Part shown: positions 56,720 through 64,000 of the stretch, piece after piece
How the letters are laid out: every line of letters begins with the position of its first letter
How positions within the stretch are numbered: the first letter of the stretch is position 1
Origin: CAWCUZ01 sp963798795
GTDB taxonomy: Bacteria; Acidobacteriota; Vicinamibacteria; Vicinamibacterales; SCN-69-37
Direction: 5' to 3'
NCBI GenBank assembly: GCA_963798795.1
Contig: CAWCUZ010000006.1
Coordinates: 124,001 to 188,000 of the forward strand
DNA length: 64,000 bases
Notes under the pieces: model-generated
Seen by the model: only the letters and a program-made list of their open reading frames with translations
Database searches by the model: none
What the model was told of the DNA's origin: nothing
Position numbers and translations under genes: made by a program

Positions 56720-59146
56720 CTACTCCGATCTCAACGCCGTCAGCGGATCCACGCGCGCCGCGCGGAGGGCCGGAACGAGCGCGGCGACGAGGCCCACGGA
56801 GCCAAGGACCACGACGACCGCGGCCGTCACGATCGGATCCGCCGGCTGCACGTCGAAGAGCACGGACTGGAAGATGCCCGATGCGAGCCAGGCGGCCGTC
56901 AACCCCGCGGCGAGGCCGACGGCCAGGTGAACGCTCGCCTGTCTGAGCACCAGCCCGATGATGTTGGAGCGGCGCGCGCCGAGCGCGATGCGCACGCCCA
57001 GTTCGCGCGTCCGCTCCGCGACGACGAACGCCATCACGCCGTAGACGCCCAGCGCGCCAATCGCCAGCGCCAGCAGGCCGAACGTCGTCATCAGCCCGGC
57101 ACTGAAGCGGCGGCCGGCGGTCAGATCGCGGAAGAGCTCGTCCAGATAGACCGGCTCCGGCGGGCGGGTCGTCGCGCCGAGCGCGGGCGCGATCGCCGAC
57201 TGCACGAAGGGCGCCACGCGCGGCGCCGCCTCTGTCGTGCGCACGACGAGCCGCACGATACCGAAGTCACCGAACTCGGTGAGGCCTTGCGCGACGGGCA
57301 CGTACAGCTCCGGCTGGAGGTCGATCTCCGGCCCGCCGAGGCGCATCCCCTGGACGACGCCGACGATGGTTGTCGGCTGATTGAAGAAACTGATGCGCTC
57401 GCCCACCGCGTCGCGTCCGGGAAACAGCCGGCGCGCGCCGACGTCGTTCAACACGCCGACAACCTGCCCGCCGGCCCGGTCGTTCGCGTCGAGGAAGCGG
57501 CCGCTTTGAAGATGCAGGCCCGCTGCCGCGAGGAAACCCGGTGACACAGAGTGGATTCGGACCGACTGCTCGTCGCCGCCGGCTTCCGGCTTGACGCTGT
57601 ACGACACCGCGCCGCGGTCGAGCGGCAGCCCGCCGTCCGCAATCGCCACCGCCTCCACGCCGGGCACCTGCGATACGCGATCCAGCAGGTCCCGGTAGTA
57701 CGCCGACGTCAGCGCGGGCAGATCATCACGCGATGCGCCCGGGAACTGCCGGCCCGCAGCAAACGCCATGACGTTCGAGCGCTCGAAGCCCAGGTCCGCC
57801 CGGACCACGCGCACGAAGCTCGTCACGAACAGCGTCGTGGCGAAGAGCAGGACGGCGACGAACGCAATCTCCGAGACGAGGAAGACCGCGCGCCACCGCG
57901 CGCGACCGGCCGTGGTGCGCCCGCCGCTCTGTTTCAAGGCGCTGACCAGGTCGATGCGCGACGCCTGCCACGCCGGAACGGCGCCGAACACGATACCAGT
58001 GGCCACGGCCCCGACCGTGGCGACCAGGAGCACGCGCGCGTCCAGGCCGATCGCGTCGGCTCGCGCGATCCCGTCCGGCAGCAGGCTCCGGACCGCGCCG
58101 ACGCCCCAGACGGCGATCAGAATCCCGCCGGCAGTGGCCGCAATCGACAGGATCAGGCTCTCGAAAAGCTGCGTCCGCAGCAGGCGCGACGCCGAGGCGC
58201 CCAGCGCCGCGCGCGTGGCGAGCTCGCGGCCGCGCACCGTCGCCCGCGCGAGCAGCAGATTGGCCGCGTTGACGTAGGCCACCAGCAGCACGACCGCCAC
58301 GCCGCCGAGCACGAGCAGCATCCACCGCCCGGCGTCGCCGACGACGAAGTCGCTGAGCGCGAGCACGGCCACGTGGGCCTTGTCCCACCCTGAATACCGA
58401 TAGGCCGCCGCCGTGGCGGCGGTGATCTGCTCGATGTCAGCGCGCGCCTCGGCCACCGTGGCGCCCGGCCGCAACCGCCCGACGGGCATCAGCGAGAAAC
58501 CACGGCCGGGCGTGTTCGGGTCGCGCTCGTTCGGCCGGAGCGCCAGCGGAATCCAGGCGTCGGCGGGAGGTCCGGGCTCGATCGGATACGTGAATCCGGG
58601 CGGCATGACGGCGACCACTTCGCGCGACTGCCGGCTGAACGCCACCGAGCGCCCGACGATGCCGGGATCGCCGCCGAACTGCCGCTGCCACAAGCCGAAG
58701 CTGATCGCCACGACCGCATCGTTGCCACTCTCCTCGCGGTCCGGGGCCCACACGCGGCCCATGATCGGCGTGGCGCCGAGCACATCGAACAGGTTCGATG
58801 TCGCACGAAACGTGCGCAGGGTCACCAGGTCTGGCGCCGTGCCCATGCGCAGCGGCGCGCCCAGCCCGACCGCGGCGAGATCGGTGAAGGCGTGGCTGCG
58901 CGCCCGCCACGCGAGAAAGTCCTGCGGCGCCACGACGCCGGACGACGGATCGCTCGGCGTCGTGCGGCCGATCGCCACGAGGCGGTCGCTGTCCGGAAAC
59001 GGCAGCGGCCGCAGGACGACGTGATCGACCACGGAGAAGGTGACGGTGGCGGCAGCAACGCCCAGGACGAGCACGCTCCAGGCGAGCGAGGTCGTGCCGG
59101 CAGACGCGCGGAGTCCGCGCAGGGCAGTTCGGAGGTCTGCGAGCAT
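56720..59146 (-). CDS. ADOP-family ABC transporter permease
   Basis: ATG 59146 is chosen because AGGAG lies eight bases upstream and MLADLRTALRGLRASAGTTS is a normal start. The 808-residue permease has the first helix SVLVLGVAAATVTFSVVDHV, a MacB-like periplasmic domain (PDREESGNDAVVAISFGLWQ), and FtsX helices with VLLVAYVNAANLLLARATVR. The second half contains LGVYGVMAFVVAERTRELGV and ends LRAARVDPLTALRSE. There is no leader domain and no adjacent PadR gene. The frame is intact. It is divergent from the M16 peptidase gene, with 87 bases between starts. Confidence 0.92.
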   Translation of the reverse strand: MLADLRTALRGLRASAGTTSLAWSVLVLGVAAATVTFSVVDHVVLRPLPFPDSDRLVAIGRTTPSDPSSGVVAPQDFLAWRARSHAFTDLAAVGLGAPLRMGTAPDLVTLRTFRATSNLFDVLGATPIMGRVWAPDREESGNDAVVAISFGLWQRQFGGDPGIVGRSVAFSRQSREVVAVMPPGFTYPIEPGPPADAWIPLALRPNERDPNTPGRGFSLMPVGRLRPGATVAEARADIEQITAATAAAYRYSGWDKAHVAVLALSDFVVGDAGRWMLLVLGGVAVVLLVAYVNAANLLLARATVRGRELATRAALGASASRLLRTQLFESLILSIAATAGGILIAVWGVGAVRSLLPDGIARADAIGLDARVLLVATVGAVATGIVFGAVPAWQASRIDLVSALKQSGGRTTAGRARWRAVFLVSEIAFVAVLLFATTLFVTSFVRVVRADLGFERSNVMAFAAGRQFPGASRDDLPALTSAYYRDLLDRVSQVPGVEAVAIADGGLPLDRGAVSYSVKPEAGGDEQSVRIHSVSPGFLAAAGLHLQSGRFLDANDRAGGQVVGVLNDVGARRLFPGRDAVGERISFFNQPTTIVGVVQGMRLGGPEIDLQPELYVPVAQGLTEFGDFGIVRLVVRTTEAAPRVAPFVQSAIAPALGATTRPPEPVYLDELFRDLTAGRRFSAGLMTTFGLLALAIGALGVYGVMAFVVAERTRELGVRIALGARRSNIIGLVLRQASVHLAVGLAAGLTAAWLASGIFQSVLFDVQPADPIVTAAVVVVLGSVGLVAALVPALRAARVDPLTALRSE

Positions 59147-59233
59147 CCGCGGCGCTCCTGTTCGGTGAAGGTCGGCGTCATTATGACGCCGCCTCCGCCA
59201 CACCTGCTATCATCCGCGCGGAGACGACACCCC

Positions 59234-62069
59234 ATGACTCGCAAAGCGACTGTGACGGCCACGGTGGTATTCGCCTGTGGACTCGCGGCTCTCCTGGCGC
59301 AGACCCTGCCGACCGGCGTCCGGAAGATGACGTCGATGGGCGGCATCACCGAATACGACTACCCGAACGGCCTGAGGGTGCTCCTGTATCCCGATCCGGC
59401 CCAGCCGAAGATCACGGTCAACGTGACCTATCTGGTCGGGTCGCGGCACGAAGGCTATGGCGAGACGGGCATGGCGCATCTGCTCGAGCACATGGATTTC
59501 ATCGAGACCACGAACGGCCGGAAGATCAAGGAGGAACTGGTGGCGCACGGCGCCAGCTGGAACGGCACGACCTCGGAGGACCGCACCAACTACTACGAGA
59601 CCTTCACGGCGAGCGACGACAACCTGAAGTGGGCGCTTGGACTCGAGACCGATCGCATGGTCAACGTGAAGTTCACCAAGGCGATCCTGGACACCGAGAT
59701 GACGGTCGTGCGCAACGAGTTCGAGCGCGGAGAGAACAGCCCGGCGTCCGTTCTGAGCGAGCGCGTGGCGTCGACGGCCTACCTCTGGCACAACTACGGC
59801 AAGTCGACCATCGGCTCGAAAGAGGACATCGAAAAGGTGCCGGTCGAGCGGCTGGCCGCGTTCTACAAGAAGTACTACCAGCCCGACGACGCCGTGCTCG
59901 TGATCACGGGGCGGATCGACGAAGCGAAGACGCTGCAGATGGTCGCCGAATCGATGGGCAGGCTGCCGCGTCCGGCGCGCGTGCTCGACCAGACGTACAC
60001 GGTGGAGCCGGCGCAGGACGGCGAGCGGTTCGTGGCGCTGCGGCGCGTTGGTCAGGGGCAGAACCTGATCGTCGCGTTCCACGCCGTGTCGGCGAGCCAT
60101 CCCGACGAGGCGGCGCTGCAGGTGCTTGCCGGCGTGATGAACGGCGGCGGCCGCGGCGGGCGACGTGGCGGCGGCGGGGGCGGGCGCGGAAGGCCGGCTG
60201 GCCAAGGCGCTCGTCGACACCAGGCTCGCGCAGTCGGCCAGCATGGGGTTTCAGGCGCGCCACGATCCCGGGCTGGTGGAGGTGTCGGCGACGCTCAACC
60301 AGGACCAGTCGCTCGACGCGGCCCGCGACGCCATCTACGCGGCCCTCGACGACATCGTGCAGAATCCGCCGACGAAGGAGGAAATCGACGTCGTCCGCAC
60401 GCAGTTGCTGCGGGGCCTCGAGAACAGCCTGACGAACGCGCAGGCGATCGCGACCGGCGCGCTGAACAACGCCATCGCCCAGGGCGACTGGCGCCTGATG
60501 TTTCTCCAGCACGACTGGCTCCAGGACGTGATGCCCGCCGACGTCGTGCGGGTGGCGCAAGCCTATTTCAAGCCCTCGAACCGGACCGTGGGCTACTACA
60601 TCCCCGACCCGGCGCCCGACCGGACCGTCGTGCCGGCGGCGCCGGACCTGGGCGCCGCGTTGACGGGCTACACGACCAGGGTATCCGTCGTGCGGGGCGA
60701 GGCGTTCGACCCGACCATCGCCAATATCGCCAGCCGAATCGTGCGCACCACGCTGGCCAACGGCATGAAGGTGGACGTCCTCTCCAAGAAGACCGCCAAC
60801 AACATCGTCACCGCAACGGTCGAGCTGCGATTCGGCGACGCCACGACCCTCGCCGGCCAGCGGGAAGCGGCGTCATTCGCCGGCAGCCTGCTGATGAACG
60901 GCACCAGGCGTCACACGCGCGAGCAGATCCAGGACGAGCTGCGCACGCTGAACGCGTCGGTCACCGCGAGCGGCGGAGGGGGCGGCGGCGGGCGAGGCGG
61001 TGGGCGCGGGGGCGGACGCGGGGGCGGCGGCGGCGGGCTGTCGTCGGCGACGGCCAGCATCTCGGCGCCAGCCGAGAACTTCGTCGCGGCCCTCGCGCTG
61101 GCGGCGGAGATTCTGAAGGAGCCGGCGTATCCCCAGGCGGAGTTCGACCGCATCAAGGAGCAGCGCCTCAAGGCGCTCGAACTGGCGCCGACCGAACCGA
61201 ACCAGCTGGCGAGCGAGCGCCTCAACCGGTACCTCAATCCGCTGGCGAAGACCGACCCCCAGTACGCGCCGACACGCGAGGAAGAGAAACCGGAACTCCA
61301 GCAGGTGACGCTGGACGACGCGAAGCGGTTCCACGATCAGTTCTATGGCGCCAGCTACGGCGTGCTGGCCGTCGTCGGCCCCGTGACGCCTGCCGAGGTC
61401 GAGAAGGCCGCGGCCGATTTGTTCGGCGTCTGGAACACGGCGAAGGCCTACAAGCCCCTCGTCGTGCCGTTCAGGAAGATGCCGCCGATCAACGAGAAGA
61501 TCGAGACGCCCGACAAGGCCAACGCGCAGTTCCTGGCCGGCGAACGGTTCCAGATGTCGCAGAACGACCCCGACTATCCGGCCATGGTGCTGGCGAGCTA
61601 CATGTTCGGCGAGCCGATCACGTCGCGCATTTCAGACCGGATCCGCAATCGCGAGGGCCTCAGCTACGGCGCGAACGCCCGGATCACGGTGCCGGCCGAA
61701 GGCGACTCGGCGATGCTCTCGGGTACCGTCAGCTTGAACCCGGGATTCGGACCCAAGGTCGAGGCGAGCTTCATGGACGAACTCCGGAAGGTCTACGAAA
61801 GCGGCTTCACCGCCGCCGAAGTAGCCGATGCCAGGAAGGCGTACGCCGACGCCCGGGTGATCGCCCGGTCGACCGACGGCGCGCTGCTCAGCTTGATGGC
61901 GTCGCACGAGCAGCTGAACCGGCCGCTGCAGTGGGATGCGGACGTCGAAGCAAAGATCCAGGCGCTCACCGTCGACGAAATCAATGCCGCGTTCCGCAGG
62001 CACCTCGATCCGAACGGCGTGTCGATCGTCAAGGCGGGCGACTTCAAGGCGGCCGGCGTCTACAAGTAG
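59234..62069 (+). CDS. M16-family zinc metallopeptidase, two-domain (frameshift near 60185)
   Basis: ATG 59234 gives a signal peptide (TRKATVTATVVFACGLAALL). The first M16 domain has the inverted zinc motif HLLEH (GMAHLLEHMDFIET) and the distal Glu in VVRNEFERGENSP. The frame breaks in a G-rich run near 60177-60190, where one extra base seems present, and the other frame resumes AEGRLAKALVDTRLAQSA. The second, inactive-type domain contains GGGGGGGRGGGRGGGRGGGG and later RISDRIRNREGLSYGANARI. Corrected length is about 944. It would degrade peptides in the periplasm. Its last codons and stop are part of a 28-bp tandem duplication. Confidence 0.87.
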
Positions 62070-62117
62070 GCGCCCGTCCGCCGGCGTCTACAAGTAGGCG
62101 CCCGTCCGCCGGCGTCC
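62052..62117 (+). repeat. 28-bp tandem duplication across a stop codon
   Basis: The 28-base unit beginning GCCGGCGTCTACAAGTAGGC occurs at 62052-62079 and 62080-62107. A partial third copy, GCCGGCGTCC, follows. The first copy contains the last residues and TAG of the M16 peptidase, so the second repeats them as untranslated sequence. Confidence 0.9.
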
Positions 62118-62195
62118 GCCGTGAGGGCGGGCCGCGTCCCGGACGATTCGCGAGCGCGGCGGCCGGATTCCACGCGCCCTTCGTCCCCTGCGCCC

Positions 62196-62220
62196 TTGAC
62201 AATCACATCCTGATAATCAA
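62196..62220. promoter_or_regulatory. Candidate PadR operator overlapping a -35 box
   Basis: TTGACAATCA and TGATAATCAA are inverted with 8 of 10 matches and a 5-base spacer. The first arm contains a consensus TTGACA. The site lies 60 bases upstream of padR at 62280. No good -10 was found. Confidence 0.5.
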
Positions 62221-62279
62221 GATGAGACCCGGTAGCGTGTCGCCGGGTGGCGCGCATTGACCCGGAGGATGCATCGGAC

Positions 62280-62615
62280 ATGAGCGAGACGAACACGGAC
62301 GTCATCCAGGGCACCCTCGACCTGCTCATCCTGAAGACGCTGAGTCTCGAGCCCATGCACGGCTACGGCATCGCACGGCGGGTGGAACAGATCTCGCGCG
62401 GCGTGTTTCGCGTGAACCCCGGCTCCCTGCTGACGGCGCTGCAGCGCCTGGAGCGCTCGGGCTGGCTGGACGCGGAGTGGCGCCGCACCGAGAACGCCAG
62501 GCGCGCGCGGTTCTACCGGTTGACCCGCGCCGGAAGGCGCCGGCTCGAGTCGGAAGCCGCCGACTGGAAGCGGCGGGCGCAGGCCATCGCCCGGCTGCTC
62601 GACGCCGAGGGGTGA
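62280..62615 (+). CDS. PadR-family transcriptional regulator
   Basis: ATG 62280 has GGAGG 11 bases upstream; the in-frame ATG further upstream is not supported. The 111-residue protein starts MSETNTDVIQGTLDLLILKT. It has LSLEPMHGYGIARRVEQISR, VNPGSLLTALQRLERSGWLD and wing NARRARFYRLTRAGRRRL. The permease gene follows after eight bases. The upstream dyad at 62196 suggests autorepression. Confidence 0.91.
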   Translation: MSETNTDVIQGTLDLLILKTLSLEPMHGYGIARRVEQISRGVFRVNPGSLLTALQRLERSGWLDAEWRRTENARRARFYRLTRAGRRRLESEAADWKRRAQAIARLLDAEG

Positions 62616-62623
62616 GGCGATCG

Positions 62624-64000
62624 TGCCGCTCTTTCGCGGTCTCGTGCGCGGCCTGCGTGCCCTGTTCCGGCGTGCCGACGCCGTCCACGACGTGGACGAC
62701 GAGCTCCGCCACTATCTCGAAGAGGCCATCGCGGCGGGTCTCGCCCGCGGCCTGACGCCCGAAGCGGCGCGCCTCGCCGCCCGCCGCGAGCTGGGCAGCC
62801 CCGCGGCCGCCCGTGACCAGATCCTCGGCGCCGGATGGGAACGGATCATCCGCGAGTTCGCGGCGGACGTCGGGCACGCGGTGCGGCAGGTCCGCCGCAC
62901 CGCGGGCTTCTCGGTGACCGTCATCCTGACGCTCGGTCTCGGCATCGGAGCGAGCACGGCGATCTACAGCGCGCTCGATCCGATCCTGCTCCGTCCGCTG
63001 CCGTATCCGGCGCCCGCTCGCATTGTCACGCTCTGGGATCACGGAACGGACGGCCGCCGCCTGCCGGTGACGTTCGGCACGTTTCGCGAGGTGGCTGAGC
63101 GGAGCCGCTCGTTCGACGCCCTCGCCGTCATGCGCACGTGGCAGCCGACGATCGGCGGCCAGGGCGATCCCGAGCGGTCCGACGGCCAGGCCGTCAGCAG
63201 CGGCTTTTTCCGTGTGCTGGGCATCCGGCCCGCGATGGGCCGCGATTTTCTGCCCCCCGAGGATCTGCCGCACGGCCCCAGGGCGGTCATCCTCGCCGAC
63301 TCGCTGTGGCGGCGCCGGCTCGATGCCGATCCGGCGGCCCTCGGCACTACGATGACGCTCGACGGCGCCACGTACACGATCGTCGGAATCCTGCCGCGCG
63401 GATTCCAGAACGTCCTGGAGCCGGACGCCGAGGTCTGGACGCCGCTCCAGTACGACCCGGCGCTGCCCGCCGACGGGCGCGAATGGGGGCACCACCTGCG
63501 GCTGGTCGGGCGGCTCGCCGCCGGAGCGACGTCGGATCGTGCGCGCCGTGAGACTGCCGCCATCGCGACGGCGCCGGACCCTGCGTTCGCGCGTCCCGCG
63601 TGGGCGGCCTTCGAAGGCGGGCTCGATGTCGCCGTGCTGCAGGACGACGTGACGCGCGCGGTGCGGCCCGGACTCCGCGCAGTGGCCGGCGCGGCGCTGC
63701 TCCTGCTGCTCATCACCTGCGTCAACGTCACGAATCTGCTGCTCGCGCGGGGCGCGACGCGCCGCGACGAGATGGCCATGCGGGTTGCGCTCGGGGCGAG
63801 CCGTGCCCGCCTGGTACGGCAGTGGCTGGCCGAGAGCCTGTTCTTCGCCGCCCTCGGCGGCGCCGCGGGATTGGGATTGGCGGCCGCCGCGGTCCGCGCA
63901 ATCGTCGCGATCGCGCCGGCGGACCTGCCGCGCGCTCAGGCCATCCAGTTGGACGCTCGCGCCGCGGTCTTTGCCGTCGCCGTGAGCGCCGTCGTCGGGC
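62624..64000 (+). CDS. ADOP-family ABC transporter permease, partial at window end
   Basis: GTG 62624 opens an uninterrupted frame to the window edge (about 459 residues seen). The leader is of the other ADOP type: LFRGLVRGLRALFRRADAVH, VDDELRHYLEEAIAAGLARG and LAARRELGSPAAARDQI. Then comes the permease (GHAVRQVRRTAGFSVTVILT, GLGIGASTAIYSALDPILLR), the MacB-like domain, and the FtsX signature LITCVNVTNLLLARGATRRD. It follows PadR by eight bases, a standard cassette. The second FtsX half is beyond the window. Confidence 0.92.

Noticed and set aside
56229..56930. ORF starting MSKAEFTMKEVKEAYDQIKT
   Set aside because: It crosses the palindrome and runs into the antisense of an ADOP gene. The sequence is explained by the repeat element and the GxxExxY remnant.

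Overview
The window is GC-rich, densely coding DNA from a bacterium that is most probably an Acidobacteriota member of the Vicinamibacteria (subgroup 6) type. The strongest sign is nine loci for ADOP-type permeases (acidobacterial MacB/FtsX-like proteins of about 800-900 residues), several paired with PadR regulators. Remnants of kinase-TolB and kinase-TPR proteins fit the same group. No rRNA, tRNA, CRISPR array or integrase was seen.

Layout. 1-2711: end of an SPFH protein and an ADOP. 2835-7800: Omp85 barrel, a DUF4390-like secreted protein, and an NtrY/NtrX-like sensor kinase with a sigma-54 activator. 7876-15861: three ADOPs and a PadR. 15945-18123: S10 peptidase and methyltransferase, both frameshifted. 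18370-22405: orphan PadR, small membrane ORF, secreted proteins, a dead kinase/TolB gene and a gene fragment. 22427-27418: type IIA topoisomerase B subunit, ADOP and PadR. 27530-32150: M28 peptidase, then a tightly overlapped minus-strand operon (RsbW-like kinase, STAS, FHA-GAF-PP2C phosphatase, pirin). 32250-34404: divergent ECF sigma factor followed by a membrane protein made of 40 nine-residue repeats. 34538-41866: HExxH protease/barrel protein, PrsW protease, CPA1 antiporter, serine hydrolase, OB-fold lipoprotein. 41878-45934: sucA-sucB. 45982-50137: degraded genes, PadRs and an ADOP. 50210-56163: fumarase, unknown protein, proline dehydrogenase, cytochrome c, topoisomerase A subunit. 56164-59146: a long palindrome, a GxxExxY remnant and an ADOP. 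59234-end: M16 peptidase, PadR and a partial ADOP.

The genes form modules: membrane remodelling or export (ADOP/PadR), envelope stress sensing (NtrYX-like, partner switching, ECF sigma), peptide degradation (S10, M28, M16, HExxH, PrsW) and central carbon metabolism (sucAB, fumC, proline oxidation).

Two things stand out. The repeat protein at 33052-34404 keeps its nonapeptide while its codons vary, and it lies directly behind an ECF sigma gene. The two flexible linkers of sucB are built from the same 9-bp unit that forms minisatellites between genes elsewhere in the window, once in each orientation. Seven otherwise intact genes carry single frameshifts, so assembly indels must be considered throughout.
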